From positions 1 through 64,000 of the forward strand of contig NZ_CAJYEB010000023.1 in the NCBI RefSeq assembly GCF_913773735.1: a DNA stretch of 64,000 nucleotides, in the 5' to 3' direction. The DNA is from an uncultured Massilia sp. (GTDB lineage: Bacteria; Pseudomonadota; Gammaproteobacteria; Burkholderiales; Burkholderiaceae_D). Within the stretch, counting starts at the first letter, position 1. Each line of letters opens with the position of its first letter. The position numbers and the translations under genes were made by a program. This document shows positions 1 to 8,910 of the stretch, in pieces. The notes beneath the pieces were generated by a model. It ran no database searches. It was not told where the DNA came from and saw only the letters and a list, made by a program, of their open reading frames with translations.

Positions 1-182
1 TGAACGGCTGGCACAGTCGCTTCAAGACCTGGCTGCTGCGCTTTCGCGGCGTGGCCAGCCGCTACCTGATCGACTACTCGGGCTGGCAGCGGATACTGGA
101 CGACAAGCGGCTGACGACGCCGGCGCTGCTCTTGCGGGCAGCGGTCCAGTTCGGCAAGCGGCTGGACAGGAGACGCAATTAA
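1..182 (+). CDS. IS1595-family (ISXO2-like) transposase, C-terminal end
   Basis: This is the last 59 codons of a protein that begins before the window. The residues (GWHSRFKTWLLRFRGVASRY, then a YSGW segment) match the C-terminal pattern of IS1595-type DDE transposases, in which a conserved H..F..WL.RF.GVA.YL..Y.GW stretch follows the catalytic domain. Transposases of this group move the insertion sequence by cut-and-paste. The stop at 180-182 lies 30 bp from the stop of the convergent SDR gene, so any IS end must sit in that gap or inside the SDR gene; no clear terminal repeat is visible there. Whether the upstream part is intact cannot be judged. Family assignment is from memory of the motif. 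Confidence 0.7.
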   Translation, partial: NGWHSRFKTWLLRFRGVASRYLIDYSGWQRILDDKRLTTPALLLRAAVQFGKRLDRRRN

Positions 183-212
183 CGCGAACAGCGCCTTTTT
201 CATGGAGGCGAT

Positions 213-977
213 CTACTTGCCGCCGGTGGCGTCGAGGAAGGTGCCGGTGACGAACGACGCCTCCGGACCCGCCAGCCACAGGATCGCCCTCGCCACTTCC
301 TCCGGCTGGCCGCCACGGCCCATCGGGATGCTGTCCCGGATGCGGTCCACCCGCCCCGGCTCGCCGCCGCTGGCGTGCATGTCGGTATAGATGTGTCCCG
401 GGCGCACGCCGTTGACCCGGATCCCTTCGCGCGCCACTTCCTTGGCGAAGCCGATCGTGAAGGTTTCGAGGGCGCCTTTCGACGCTGCATAGTCCACGTA
501 CTCGTTCGGACTGCCGAGCCGGGCCGCCACCGACGACACGTTGACGATGGCGCCGCCCCGTCCGCCGTGCCGCTGCGACATGCGCCTGGCCGCCTGCTGC
601 GCGCACAGCATGGGACCGATCGCATTGACCGCGAAGATCCGCTGCATCCGCTCGACCCCCAGATCTTCCAGGCGCGATTGCGTCGCGATGATCGCGGCAT
701 TGTTGACCAGGACGTCGATGCGGCCGAATGCCCGGTCGATGTCGTCGAACAGCCTGGCGACCTGCGCGGCATCGGCGCTGTCGGCCCGGACGGCCAGGGC
801 GCGGCCGCCGGCCGCTTCGACGTCGGCCGCCACGGCCTGCGCCGCGGCGTCGTTCGAGACGAAGCTGATGGCCACGTCATAGCCCTGGCGGGCCGCCAGC
901 CGGGCGGTGGCGGCGCCGATGCCGCGGCCGCCGCCCGTGATCAATATCACGGGCCTGTCCAAACCTGTTTGCATCAT
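213..977 (-). CDS. SDR family NAD(P)-dependent oxidoreductase
   Basis: A 254-aa classical short-chain dehydrogenase. It has the Rossmann glycine motif TGGGRGIG at residues 14-21, NNAA at 91-94, a serine pair at 147-148 and YAASK at 162-166 (catalytic Tyr162, Lys166). Length and motifs fit the glucose-1-dehydrogenase/3-ketoacyl-ACP-reductase-like branch, but the substrate cannot be read from sequence. The start is fixed by an AGGAGG a few bases upstream and by a 4-base ATGA overlap with the preceding MFS gene, so the two are probably translationally coupled. The C-terminus (VTGTFLDATGGK) is a normal family ending, so the nearby transposase has not truncated it. Confidence 0.9.
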   Translation of the reverse strand: MMQTGLDRPVILITGGGRGIGAATARLAARQGYDVAISFVSNDAAAQAVAADVEAAGGRALAVRADSADAAQVARLFDDIDRAFGRIDVLVNNAAIIATQSRLEDLGVERMQRIFAVNAIGPMLCAQQAARRMSQRHGGRGGAIVNVSSVAARLGSPNEYVDYAASKGALETFTIGFAKEVAREGIRVNGVRPGHIYTDMHASGGEPGRVDRIRDSIPMGRGGQPEEVARAILWLAGPEASFVTGTFLDATGGK

Positions 978-2200
978 GGATCCTCCTTGTCGTTTACATG
1001 GGGGCCGAGCGCGCGCACCAGCGGCAGGATGGCGGCCGCCGTCGCCGCCGTGGCCAGCAGCGCCACGGCCTGGCTGCTGCGGTCGGCGAGCGCGCCGTAG
1101 AGGATCGGGGCGACACCGCCGGCGCCGATGACGCTCGTGTAGAAGATGGCAAAGCTGCGGCCGGTATCTCCGCGGGACAGTTCCGGAACCGTACCGTACA
1201 GGATCGAAGAGGTACCGTTGAGAAACGTGCCCAGCAGCGGCAGCAGCAGCAGGGTCGCCGTCAGTGGCGTGAACAGCGTGGCGACGATCAGCAGGGCCGT
1301 GACGGCCTCGCTCAGCATCACGCAGCGTACCACACCCAGCCGTTCGCCGAGCCAGCCGAAGGTGAACTTGCCGAAGGCGCCGCCGAGGAACAGCAGGGCC
1401 AGCGCCAGCCCCACCGTCGGCGAGCCGCCGCCGCGGGCATGGACCAGGAAGGGCAGGAACAGCAGGTAGCCCATGCGTGTCGCGGTATCGAGCGCGCCGA
1501 TCGTCGTCAGGATGCCGAAGCCGCCCCGGCCCCGGCCCGCGGGGCGCTGTCCTGGCGCGACGCGCGCGGCGGGCGCGCCGGGCGCCATCGTCGCCAGCAC
1601 GGCCAGGACGGCGAGGCCGAGCAGGACCATCAGCCCCAGCACGGGGCGCCATGCGACCAGCGGCAGCAGCAGCGCGACCAGCGCCGGCAGCGCGGCTTTC
1701 CCGAGGTCGCCGGAAAAATTGTAGATGCCCAGCGGCCGGCGCGCCGCCGCGCCGTAGGTATCGGTGACCAGCATGGAGCCGCGCGGATGCTGGATGCTGG
1801 AACCGATGCCCGCGACGACGAGCCCGGCGCACAGGCCGGCGAAACCGAGCGGCAGCGCCATCAATAGCAGGCCCGCCGCCGCCAGCAGGGTGGACAGCAT
1901 CAGCGCCGCGCGCGGCGACCAGTCGCGCAGCACGCGGTCGGCCGGGATCTGCAAGCCGCCCATCGTTCCATAGTAGAGGGCGCGCACCAGCGCCAGCCCC
2001 GCATACGACAGGCCAAACTGCGCCTGCCATACCGGCAGGAAGGCATACAGGCCATCCGTGTAGCCGTCATGGAGCGCATGGGCCAGGCATGCCGCCAGCA
2101 GGCTGCGCGCTGCCGGCGCCGGTGCCGGCGCCGGGGCAGGGGCAGGGGCGGGGGCGGACGCCGCCGCCGGCGACGCGTGGGGCGTGGTCGATGTTGTCAT
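974..2200 (-). CDS. MFS transporter
   Basis: A 408-aa major facilitator superfamily permease with about twelve hydrophobic segments starting near residue 35. The segment around residues 110-130 (GSSIQHPRGSMLVTDTYG) resembles the fosmidomycin-resistance (Fsr/AraJ-like) efflux branch, so drug or metabolite export is likely; the substrate is unknown. The N-terminal 30 residues are an unusual Ala-Pro dipeptide run encoded by a repetitive GC stretch, probably cytoplasmic and disordered. It is the first gene of a two-gene operon with the SDR and is divergent from a LysR regulator, suggesting control by that regulator. Confidence 0.85.
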   Translation of the reverse strand: MTTSTTPHASPAAASAPAPAPAPAPAPAPAARSLLAACLAHALHDGYTDGLYAFLPVWQAQFGLSYAGLALVRALYYGTMGGLQIPADRVLRDWSPRAALMLSTLLAAAGLLLMALPLGFAGLCAGLVVAGIGSSIQHPRGSMLVTDTYGAAARRPLGIYNFSGDLGKAALPALVALLLPLVAWRPVLGLMVLLGLAVLAVLATMAPGAPAARVAPGQRPAGRGRGGFGILTTIGALDTATRMGYLLFLPFLVHARGGGSPTVGLALALLFLGGAFGKFTFGWLGERLGVVRCVMLSEAVTALLIVATLFTPLTATLLLLPLLGTFLNGTSSILYGTVPELSRGDTGRSFAIFYTSVIGAGGVAPILYGALADRSSQAVALLATAATAAAILPLVRALGPHVNDKEDP

Positions 2201-2218
2201 GCTCCCATCGTAGATAGG

Positions 2219-2272
2219 ATAGAAAATTTATACAATCGAGAAATTCTTTCCCATATTGGATAGATTTTCTAT
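2219..2272. promoter_or_regulatory. Inverted repeat in the divergent MFS/LysR promoter region
   Basis: The 81-bp gap between the divergent MFS-SDR operon and the LysR gene is markedly AT-rich. It contains a perfect 9-bp inverted repeat: atagaaaat at 2219-2227 and attttctat at 2264-2272, 36 bp apart. LysR-type regulators typically bind such dyads between themselves and their divergent target, so this is a plausible operator region. The right arm overlaps the likely leader of the LysR gene, compatible with autoregulation. Inferred from position and symmetry only. Confidence 0.45.
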
Positions 2273-2281
2273 GGAGATGCC

Positions 2282-3214
2282 ATGCGCCGCCTTCCCCCGC
2301 TGAATGCCCTGCGGGCATTCGAAGCCGCCGTCCGCACCGGCAGCCATGCCGACGCCGCACTGCAGCTCGGCGTGACCCCGGGCGCCGTCGGCCAGCAGAT
2401 CGCCACGCTCGAGCACTGGCTGGGCCACGCGCTGTTCACGAAAGAGGGGCGGCGCATGGTCGCCACGCCGATGGCGCGCGTGTTTGCCGCGGAAGTGGGC
2501 CTGTCCCTCGACCGGCTGGCGCTTGCCGCCGATGCCTACGGCCGGCCCGGCGTGCGCCGCATCCTGCGGGTGAGCGCGCCGACCACGCTGGCGATGCGCT
2601 GGCTGATTCCCCGGCTGCCCCGCTACCACGCCGCCCATCCGGACGTCGAGGTCGTCGTCACGACGGTGTCATCGCTGGTGGAAGACCTGCGCGGCGGCGT
2701 CGACGTGGCGATCCGGCGCGGCGTCGCGCGCCAGGATCTCTGGCCGCAGCACCACGTCGTGCCGCTGCTGGACGACGTCGACACCGTGATCATGAGTCCG
2801 GACCTGTTTTCCCGGCGGCCGATCCGCGTGCCGGCCGACGTCGACGGGCATGCCTGGCTCGCCAGCGAGACCCGGATCGGCGACTGGGACAACTGGCTGG
2901 CGGCGGCCGGACTGCAGCACCTCGCGGGCCGGCCGCGCCAGACCTTCGACCATTTCTTCGTGACCCGGCAGGCGGTGGCGGACGGGCTTGGCATCGGCAT
3001 CGGTCCCTTGCCCTTGCTGGAGATCGACATCGCGCGCGGGAACCTGATGATGCCGCTGCCGGAGCTGCGCGTGCCCAGGACCGGCTATATCGCGCTCCAC
3101 CCGCGCCAGGCCGATCCCGCGCGCCTGCTGTCGGGCTTCGTCGACTGGCTGGCCGGCGAGGCGTCGCGCGCCGGCGGCGCCGTGCCCGCCAGTGCGATGC
3201 AGCACAAGCCATAG
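2282..3214 (+). CDS. LysR family transcriptional regulator
   Basis: A 310-aa regulator with the LysR layout: an N-terminal winged helix-turn-helix at about residues 5-65 ([20 protein letters not shown]), then a periplasmic-binding-protein-like effector domain to about residue 295. The N-terminus is of the GcvA/AmpR-like type. It is divergent from the MFS-SDR operon and probably regulates it in response to an unknown small molecule. Two upstream ATGs at 2271 and 2277 are out of frame; the chosen ATG follows a GGAGA. The next gene, argC, is a separate housekeeping unit. Confidence 0.88.
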   Translation: MRRLPPLNALRAFEAAVRTGSHADAALQLGVTPGAVGQQIATLEHWLGHALFTKEGRRMVATPMARVFAAEVGLSLDRLALAADAYGRPGVRRILRVSAPTTLAMRWLIPRLPRYHAAHPDVEVVVTTVSSLVEDLRGGVDVAIRRGVARQDLWPQHHVVPLLDDVDTVIMSPDLFSRRPIRVPADVDGHAWLASETRIGDWDNWLAAAGLQHLAGRPRQTFDHFFVTRQAVADGLGIGIGPLPLLEIDIARGNLMMPLPELRVPRTGYIALHPRQADPARLLSGFVDWLAGEASRAGGAVPASAMQHKP

Positions 3215-3275
3215 CGGCCTGCTAGAATTGCGAGCTCGTACGGGAACGACTCTTTTTTACCGAGAAGGAATAGAC

Positions 3276-4313
3276 ATGATCAAAGTTGGCATCGTTGGCG
3301 GCACCGGTTACACGGGCGTGGAACTGCTGCGTTTGTTGGCCGCCCATCCGGAGACGGAGCTGACCGCCATTACGTCGCGCAAGGAAGACGGCCTGCCCGT
3401 CGCCGACATGTTCCCGTCGCTGCGCGGCCATGTCGACATCGCGTTCTCGAGCCCGGACAAGGCCGACCTGAAGCAGTGCGACGTGGTGTTCTTCGCCACC
3501 CCGCACGGCGTCGCGATGGCCCAGGCGCCCGAGCTGCTCGCCGCCGGCGTCAAGGTGATCGACCTGGCCGCCGACTTCCGCCTGAAGGACCAGGCCACGT
3601 TCGAGAAGTGGTACAAGATCCCGCATACCGCGCCGCAGCTGCTCGAAGAAGCCGTCTACGGCCTGCCCGAGCTGAACCGCGAGGAGATCAAGGCCGCGCG
3701 CCTGATCGCCAACCCGGGATGCTACCCGACCACGATGCAGCTGGGCTTCTACCCGCTGCTCAAGGCCGGCATCGTCGACGCGGGCAACCTGATCGCCGAC
3801 AGCAAGTCGGGCGTCTCGGGCGCCGGCCGCAAGGCCGAGATCGGTACGCTGTTCTCGGAAGCCAGCGACAACTTCAAGGCCTACGGCGTGCACGGCCACC
3901 GCCACACCCCGGAAACGGCGGCCCAGCTGCAGCGTTTCACGCAAGACAAGGTCGGCCTGATCTTCACGCCGCACCTGGTGCCGATGATCCGCGGCATGCA
4001 TTCGACGCTGTACGCGCGCCTGAACAAGGACATCGGCAACGAGGAACTGCAGCAACTGTTCGAAGACCAGTACCGCGATGCGGAATTCGTCGACGTGATG
4101 CCGTTCGCCTCGCATCCGGAAACCCGCTCGACGCGCGGCTCGAACATGCTGCGCATCGCGCTGCACCGCCCGGACAACGGCAATACCGTCGTGATCCTGG
4201 TCGTGCAGGACAACCTGGTCAAGGGCGCGTCGGGCCAGGCCGTGCAGTGCATGAACCTGATGTTCGGCTTGCCGGAAAGCACCGGCCTGAAGCAGATCGC
4301 CCTGCTGCCGTAA
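3276..4313 (+). CDS. argC: N-acetyl-gamma-glutamyl-phosphate reductase
   Basis: Catalyses the NADPH-dependent reduction of N-acetylglutamyl phosphate to its semialdehyde in arginine biosynthesis (cytoplasm). The 345-aa product starts with the dinucleotide-binding motif GGTGYTG (residues 8-14). The catalytic cysteine is Cys149 in NPGCYPTT, and a HGHRHTPE segment supplies the active-site histidine. Length fits the bacterial type 1 family. The ATG at 3276 was chosen because it is preceded by AGAAGGA and gives the family N-terminus; an in-frame extension upstream to 3192 lacks homology-like sequence. A tagaat at 3223-3228 may be its -10 box. A strong intrinsic terminator follows. Confidence 0.97.
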   Translation: MIKVGIVGGTGYTGVELLRLLAAHPETELTAITSRKEDGLPVADMFPSLRGHVDIAFSSPDKADLKQCDVVFFATPHGVAMAQAPELLAAGVKVIDLAADFRLKDQATFEKWYKIPHTAPQLLEEAVYGLPELNREEIKAARLIANPGCYPTTMQLGFYPLLKAGIVDAGNLIADSKSGVSGAGRKAEIGTLFSEASDNFKAYGVHGHRHTPETAAQLQRFTQDKVGLIFTPHLVPMIRGMHSTLYARLNKDIGNEELQQLFEDQYRDAEFVDVMPFASHPETRSTRGSNMLRIALHRPDNGNTVVILVVQDNLVKGASGQAVQCMNLMFGLPESTGLKQIALLP

Positions 4314-4333
4314 CCCGTCCGCAACACTACCCG

Positions 4334-4377
4334 CGCGCGGCGGCCTTCCTCCCGGGAGGCCGCCGCGCGTGTTTTTT
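4334..4377 (+). terminator. Intrinsic terminator after argC
   Basis: A perfect 13-bp GC-rich stem (arms 4334-4346 and 4357-4369) with a 10-nt loop is followed by gtgttttttgg. It lies 20 bp past the argC stop and separates argC from the bactofilin gene. Confidence 0.9.
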
Positions 4378-4418
4378 GGCAAGGTTTAACGACAAGATGC
4401 AGATCAAGGCCGTAAGTG

Positions 4419-4448
4419 TTGAGCAAGGTAAATTGACCGATGTCTAAT
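4419..4448 (+). promoter_or_regulatory. Candidate sigma70 promoter for the bactofilin gene
   Basis: TTGAGC (4419-4424) and TCTAAT (4443-4448) are separated by 18 bp in a locally AT-rich stretch between the argC terminator and the bactofilin start. Match to consensus is moderate. Confidence 0.4.
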
Positions 4449-4482
4449 TCTTGCCTGACCATTTTTCGTCCGGGAGCCTGCC

Positions 4483-4893
4483 ATGTTCGGTCGTAACGCA
4501 AAAAGCGAAATCGATAGCCTGATCGGTATCTCGGCGCGCATCGAAGGAGACCTGGTATTTACCGGGGGCCTGCGCATCGATGGGGAGGTGCACGGCAACG
4601 TGCTGGCCGGGGATGCCGGCGACAGTGTGCTGATCGTATCGGAGCATGCGCGCATCGAGGGCGAGGTGCGCTGCGCCAACCTGGTGGTGAACGGGTCCAT
4701 CGCCGGGACCGTGTATTGCACGGAACTGCTTGAATTGCAGCCGAAAGGCCGCATACATGGTGATGTCCATTACCGCCTGCTGGAAATGCACGGCGGCGCG
4801 CTGGTCACGGGCAAGCTGACCCACCAGCCCGACCTGGTGGCCGAGGGACCCGTTTTCCACCTCGGCGTGGCGCCCGCAGGGGCGCCAGCATGA
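4483..4893 (+). CDS. Bactofilin (polymer-forming cytoskeletal protein)
   Basis: A 136-aa bactofilin. These proteins self-assemble without nucleotide into filaments through a right-handed beta-helix and serve as scaffolds for cell-wall enzymes or polar structures. The core (about residues 12-115) shows the regular short repeats with alternating hydrophobics and glycines ([38 protein letters not shown]). It has no signal peptide or membrane segment, as usual. It lies between argC and erpA with only 55 bp to the erpA start, so some read-through into erpA is likely, although erpA has a -10-like element of its own. Confidence 0.9.
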   Translation: MFGRNAKSEIDSLIGISARIEGDLVFTGGLRIDGEVHGNVLAGDAGDSVLIVSEHARIEGEVRCANLVVNGSIAGTVYCTELLELQPKGRIHGDVHYRLLEMHGGALVTGKLTHQPDLVAEGPVFHLGVAPAGAPA

Positions 4894-4908
4894 CTTGCGC
4901 CAACGGTC

Positions 4909-4914
4909 TATAAT
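4909..4914 (+). promoter_or_regulatory. -10 box upstream of erpA
   Basis: A perfect TATAAT lies 35 bp before the erpA start codon, in the short gap after the bactofilin gene. No good -35 is seen at the standard distance (about 4886-4891), so the promoter may be extended, activator-dependent or weak. Confidence 0.4.
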
Positions 4915-4948
4915 GGACGAAATCCGTAATTCAATCAGGAGTTTATCC

Positions 4949-5320
4949 ATGAACGCAGTCGCCGACGCACAAGTTGCGCAAGACACCATCCCGACCCCGA
5001 TCGTCTTCACCGACAGCGCCGCGCAGAAAGTCGCCCAGCTGATCGAGGAGGAGGGCAATCCCGACCTGAAACTGCGCGTCTTCGTGCAGGGCGGCGGCTG
5101 CTCGGGCTTCCAGTACGGCTTCACCTTCGACGAAATCGTGAACGACGACGACACCACGATGGAAAAAAACGGCGTCCAGCTGCTGATCGACTCGATGAGC
5201 TACCAGTACCTGGTCGGCGCCGAGATCGACTACAAGGACGACCTCGAAGGCGCCCAGTTCGTGATCAAGAACCCGAACGCCACCTCGACCTGCGGCTGCG
5301 GTTCCTCGTTCTCGGCGTAA
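4949..5320 (+). CDS. erpA: Iron-sulfur cluster insertion protein ErpA
   Basis: A 123-aa A-type carrier that passes Fe-S clusters to apo-proteins, including isoprenoid-pathway enzymes in E. coli. The three cluster-ligating cysteines are present: Cys51 in GGGCSGF, and Cys115 and Cys117 in the C-terminal TCGCGSSF motif. The start at 4949 is preceded by CAGGAG and gives the usual short variable N-terminus; an in-frame upstream extension overlaps the TATAAT and is unlikely to be translated. A strong hairpin terminator follows. Confidence 0.95.
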   Translation: MNAVADAQVAQDTIPTPIVFTDSAAQKVAQLIEEEGNPDLKLRVFVQGGGCSGFQYGFTFDEIVNDDDTTMEKNGVQLLIDSMSYQYLVGAEIDYKDDLEGAQFVIKNPNATSTCGCGSSFSA

Positions 5321-5349
5321 TACCGCGCCTGTCCGCGGCGCGCAACAAG

Positions 5350-5390
5350 ACAAGGCCGCCACGACATCGTCGTGGCGGCCTTGTGTTTTG
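5350..5390. terminator. Bidirectional terminator between erpA and the nitroreductase gene
   Basis: A perfect 16-bp stem (5350-5365 with 5369-5384, 3-nt loop) is followed by gtgttttg on the plus strand. It sits between the convergent erpA and nitroreductase genes and may stop transcription from both sides, although the minus-strand T tract is poor. Confidence 0.85.
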
Positions 5391-5437
5391 CGGCCCGTCA
5401 CCTGGCGGCCGCCCGCGTGACGGGCGGCATGGCCGGA

Positions 5438-6073
5438 TCAGTTCACTTCGGTGACGAACTGCTCGCGCGGGCGGCGCACCTTCGGCAGGTTCACCAGCCA
5501 GTCCTGGTCCGCCTTGCGGTAGCCCAGCGGCAGCATCACGACGCTGCGCAGGTGGCGCGCGCGCAGGCCCAGGATCGCGTCGACGGCGTCCGGGTCGAAG
5601 CCTTCCATCGGCGTGGCGTCCACTTCCTCGAACGCCGCCGCGATGACCGCCGCGCCGAAGCCGATGTAGGCCTGGCGCGCCGCATGCTCGAAATTGACCT
5701 GCGGATCGCGGCCCGGATACATGCCCAGCAGTTTCTGGCGGTACGCTTCCCAGCCTTCGTTGCGGAAGCCGCGCACGTCGTTGGTCAGGTCGAACATGTG
5801 GTTGATGCGCTCGGCCGTGTAGTCGTCCCACGCGGCGAACACCAGCAGGTGCGACGCGTCCGTCACCTGCGCCTGGTTCCAGGCGACTTCGCGGATCTGC
5901 GCGCGCAGCGCCGGATTGTTGACGACCAGGATTTCATACGGCTGCAGGCCGGACGAGGTCGGCGCCAGGCGGGCGGCTTCGATGATGCGGTCGATCTTGT
6001 CCTGCGCGACCTGTTGCGACGGGTCCATGGCTTTCGTCGCGTAGCGCCATTGCAGCTTGTTCAGTAATTCCAT
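5438..6073 (-). CDS. NfsB-like NAD(P)H-dependent nitroreductase
   Basis: A 211-aa FMN-dependent nitroreductase-family oxidoreductase of the NfsB type, reducing nitroaromatics, quinones or similar acceptors with NAD(P)H. The N-terminal RYATKAMD (about residues 10-17) and APTSSGLQPYEI (about 37-48) are the family's FMN-binding signatures, and the length matches homodimeric NfsB enzymes. A minus-strand TATAAT (plus coordinates 6103-6108) lies 30 bp upstream, so it is probably transcribed separately from anmK, which precedes it on the same strand. Physiological substrate unknown. Confidence 0.88.
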   Translation of the reverse strand: MELLNKLQWRYATKAMDPSQQVAQDKIDRIIEAARLAPTSSGLQPYEILVVNNPALRAQIREVAWNQAQVTDASHLLVFAAWDDYTAERINHMFDLTNDVRGFRNEGWEAYRQKLLGMYPGRDPQVNFEHAARQAYIGFGAAVIAAAFEEVDATPMEGFDPDAVDAILGLRARHLRSVVMLPLGYRKADQDWLVNLPKVRRPREQFVTEVN

Positions 6074-6168
6074 TGCGGTGTCCTCGGTGGGTAGAGGAGG
6101 ACATTATATTTTTCTGGCGAGAATCCTGCTGGCGAGGGGCCGGAATCGCCGGCCCGGGGCGGTCGGCC

Positions 6169-7269
6169 TCAGGCCGGATACAGCGCCCCCAGCACGCGCA
6201 GCCCGGCCGCGCCCGTCACGGCGGGCAGGTTGCCCGGCTGGCGCCGCAGGAAGCGGTAGCCGAGCCAGGCGAACGCCAGCGCCTCGACGCGGTTCGGCGC
6301 CACGCCCAGCGCTTCCGTCGACGCCACCTTGACGCCCCCGAGCGCCTGCGCGATCGCGCGCAGCAGCACGCCGTTGTAGGCGCCGCCGCCGCACACGTAG
6401 ACGGCATGCGGGGCCTGGCCGCCGGTCGCCTGGCGGATCGCATCGGCGATGGAGGTGGCCGTCAATTGCGTCAGCGTGGCCTGCACGTCGGCCGGGGCCA
6501 GGCCCGGATGGCGCGCCAGCTTGGCGTCGAGCCAGTGTGCGTGGAACAGGTCGCGCCCCGTGCTCTTGGGCGGCGGCTGGCGGAAGAAGGGTTCGTCGAG
6601 CAGGTCCGCCAGCAGGGCGGGAACGACGCGGCCGCTGCCCGCCCAGGCGCCGTCGGCATCGTAGGCCTTGCCCTGGTGGCGTCCGATCCACAGGTCCATC
6701 AAGACATTGCCCGGACCGGTATCGTAGCCGCCCACGCGGCCGTCGCCGTGCAGCACGCTGATGTTGCCGATGCCGCCGATGTTCACCACCACGCGCACCT
6801 GGCCGCGCTTGCCGAAGCGCGCCTCGTGGAAGGCCGGCACCAGCGGCGCGCCCTGGCCGCCGGCGGCGATGTCGCGGCTGCGGAAGTCGGCGATGACGTC
6901 CACGCCGGTCAATTCCGCCAGCAGGGCCGGGTTGTTGGTCTGGCGCGTGAAGCCGAGCTCGGGGCGGTGGCGGATCGTCTGGCCGTGCACCGCGACGGCG
7001 CGCACCGGGCCGGGTGCCTTGTCCAGCAGCTGGCGCACGCAGTCGGCATAGCAGCGCGCCAGCGCGTTGGCGGCCAGCGCTTCGCGCTCGAGTTCGTTAT
7101 CGGTGGCGGCCTGCAGCGCCATCAGCTCGGCGCGCAGGTCGGCGGGGAAGGGCGTGAAGGCGGCGTCCAGCGTGCGCATGCCGCGGCCGGAAAAATCGGC
7201 CAGCACGCCGTCGACGCCGTCCAGGCTGGTGCCGGACATCAAGCCGATGTAGAGGGTGGAAGCGGCCAT
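6169..7269 (-). CDS. anmK: Anhydro-N-acetylmuramic acid kinase
   Basis: Phosphorylates and opens 1,6-anhydro-MurNAc released from peptidoglycan, giving MurNAc-6-phosphate for cell-wall recycling. The 366-aa protein has the family start [20 protein letters not shown] (residues 7-26), the phosphate-binding NIGGIGN and the glycine-rich YVCGGGAYN near the C-terminus. It follows an M23 peptidoglycan endopeptidase on the same strand, a natural functional pairing, but a hairpin lies in the 110-bp gap between them. AnmK acts in the cytoplasm. Confidence 0.95.
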   Translation of the reverse strand: MAASTLYIGLMSGTSLDGVDGVLADFSGRGMRTLDAAFTPFPADLRAELMALQAATDNELEREALAANALARCYADCVRQLLDKAPGPVRAVAVHGQTIRHRPELGFTRQTNNPALLAELTGVDVIADFRSRDIAAGGQGAPLVPAFHEARFGKRGQVRVVVNIGGIGNISVLHGDGRVGGYDTGPGNVLMDLWIGRHQGKAYDADGAWAGSGRVVPALLADLLDEPFFRQPPPKSTGRDLFHAHWLDAKLARHPGLAPADVQATLTQLTATSIADAIRQATGGQAPHAVYVCGGGAYNGVLLRAIAQALGGVKVASTEALGVAPNRVEALAFAWLGYRFLRRQPGNLPAVTGAAGLRVLGALYPA

Positions 7270-7314
7270 GGGGGAACTCGATCAGCGATAAGAAGCAAAA
7301 AGGGAGGGCGCAAA

Positions 7315-7366
7315 GCACGACGCCCCGCACGGCATGGCTGGCATGCGGTGCGGGGCGCCGTCGTAC
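7315..7366 (-). terminator. Hairpin between the M23 peptidase gene and anmK
   Basis: Near-perfect arms (about 7315-7330 and 7348-7366; core gccccgcac/gtgcggggc) form a long stem. Read on the minus strand it is followed by gcgccctccctttttg, so it can terminate or attenuate M23-gene transcripts ahead of anmK. Confidence 0.6.
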
Positions 7367-7379
7367 TGCTTGCGTTCGA

Positions 7380-8741
7380 TCAGCGCGCGGCCATCGCGTT
7401 GCCGGCCGGGGTCAGCAGCGAGAAGCGGTGCGACATGTCGGCGGCGGCGGTGCGGAAGCGCGACAGTTCGCCGCTCGACAGCGGTTGCTGCACCAGGTTC
7501 TTCAGTTTCATCGGGTCGGTGGCCTGGCCGCCGATGCGGAATTCATAGTGCAGGTGCGGGCCGGTCGACCAGCCGGTGGTGCCGACGTAGCCGATCAGGT
7601 CGCCCTGGCTGACCTTCTGGCCGCGGCGCAGGCCGGACGCGAAGCGGCTCATGTGGCCGTAGGCGGTGCTGTAGTTCGACCAGTGCTTGAGGACGACCAG
7701 GTTGCCGTAGCCGTTCGAGGAGCCGGCGAAATCGACGGTGCCGTCGGCGGCGGCGCGGATCGGGGTGCCGGTCGGGGCGGCGAAGTCGACGCCCTTGTGC
7801 GCTTTCCAGACGCCCGAGATCGGGTGCACGCGCATCGAGAAGCCCGAGGAGATGCGGTTGAAGGCCACCGGCGACTTCAGGAACGCCTTCTTCAGCGCCT
7901 TGCCGTCCAGGCTGTAGTAGCCGCCCTGCTTGGTGATCGGATCCTCGTACCACACCGACTGGTAGGCCACGCCACGGTTGATGAATTCGCCTGCCAGGAT
8001 GCGGCCGGTCTTGACCTGCTCGCCGTCGAGCCAGAAGGTTTCGTAGACGACGTTGAAACGGTCGCCGCGCTTCAGGTCGCCGCGGAAGTCGATATTGGTC
8101 GAGAACATCTCGACGATCTGGCCCACGATCGAATCCGGGATCTGGGCGCCGTCGGTATTGCTGTCGGTGGCGGCGTACAGCGAGGTGGAGATTTCGCGCG
8201 AACGCATCTCGACGCGGCGCTCCAGCTTGGCCGGGGCTTCGTCGGCGACGAATTTCTCGCCCTTGCGGCTGACGGTGATGGTCTTGAACTCGTCCGGCTT
8301 GACGGCGACGGTGGCGCGCAGCGTCAGCAGCAGGCCGTTCTCGTCGGTCTCGGCCTGCAGGCGCTTGCCGGTCTTGAGCGACAGGATGCTGCGGGCCAGC
8401 TTGTTCGAGCGGACGAAGGCCTGCGCCTGCTGGTCCTCGATGCCGAGGCGGTTGAACACGGAACCCAGGGAGTCGCCCGGGCGGATGCGTTCTTCGTGGA
8501 TGAATTGCTGGTCGGCTTGCTGGAGGGCGGCGATCTGGTCGGCCAGGTTCGGCAGTTGCAGGTCCTGGGAGATCGACTTGACCGGGAGGTCGGAGGCGTC
8601 GGGTGCGATCGGGGCGACTGCGGTCGCGCCGAAAGCACACAGGGTCAGGGCCGCAGCGCCGCCGGCGATGATGCGGGTTTTGCGGCTCGTGTCAGCCAGG
8701 CCAAACCAGCGCTTGCCGGTGATTTTCTGTATAGGGTTCAT
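7380..8741 (-). CDS. M23 family peptidoglycan DD-metalloendopeptidase (MepM/YebA-like)
   Basis: A 453-aa cell-wall hydrolase that cleaves peptide cross-links in peptidoglycan. It has an N-terminal membrane anchor (about residues 23-45), an OapA/LysM-like segment (IRPGDSLGSVFNRLGI, 86-101), a central beta-rich region and a C-terminal LytM domain. The zinc-site signatures are intact: His315 and Asp319 in HKGVD, His363 in YGHM, and His396/His398 in GPHLHYE. It is divergent from tyrS over an AT-rich 169-bp gap. The neighbouring anmK supports a role in wall turnover; homologues permit cell elongation. Confidence 0.93.
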   Translation of the reverse strand: MNPIQKITGKRWFGLADTSRKTRIIAGGAAALTLCAFGATAVAPIAPDASDLPVKSISQDLQLPNLADQIAALQQADQQFIHEERIRPGDSLGSVFNRLGIEDQQAQAFVRSNKLARSILSLKTGKRLQAETDENGLLLTLRATVAVKPDEFKTITVSRKGEKFVADEAPAKLERRVEMRSREISTSLYAATDSNTDGAQIPDSIVGQIVEMFSTNIDFRGDLKRGDRFNVVYETFWLDGEQVKTGRILAGEFINRGVAYQSVWYEDPITKQGGYYSLDGKALKKAFLKSPVAFNRISSGFSMRVHPISGVWKAHKGVDFAAPTGTPIRAAADGTVDFAGSSNGYGNLVVLKHWSNYSTAYGHMSRFASGLRRGQKVSQGDLIGYVGTTGWSTGPHLHYEFRIGGQATDPMKLKNLVQQPLSSGELSRFRTAAADMSHRFSLLTPAGNAMAAR

Positions 8742-8753
8742 GCAATCAGTTAA

Positions 8754-8781
8754 AATTTACCGCTTGAACAGCCTAGACCAA
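8754..8781 (-). promoter_or_regulatory. Candidate promoter of the M23 peptidase gene
   Basis: On the minus strand TTGGTC (plus 8776-8781) and TAAATT (plus 8754-8759) are spaced by 16 bp, 13 bp upstream of the start codon. The whole divergent gap is AT-rich compared with the genome. Confidence 0.4.
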
Positions 8782-8838
8782 CACCTCTTTATTATTATTT
8801 TGCTTCTTGTTGTCGGTAAAACTTTTCATGCAGCAAGA

Positions 8839-8868
8839 TTGACGGGATCGCGAATTATATCCTAATAC
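8839..8868 (+). promoter_or_regulatory. Candidate tyrS promoter
   Basis: TTGACG (8839-8844) is followed after 18 bp by TAATAC (8863-8868), 42 bp before the tyrS start. A nearby tatatc offers an alternative -10. The leader shows no T-box-like structure. Confidence 0.45.
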
Positions 8869-8910
8869 CGGGTCCTACAACCGTTTTAGTCCTTCTCCTA
8901 CAAGATTTTT

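Noticed and set aside
8742..8910. AT-rich leader of tyrS considered as a T-box or other riboswitch
   Set aside because: No T-box stem-loop, no tRNA acceptor-binding sequence and no terminator/antiterminator pair; T-boxes are not expected in betaproteobacteria.
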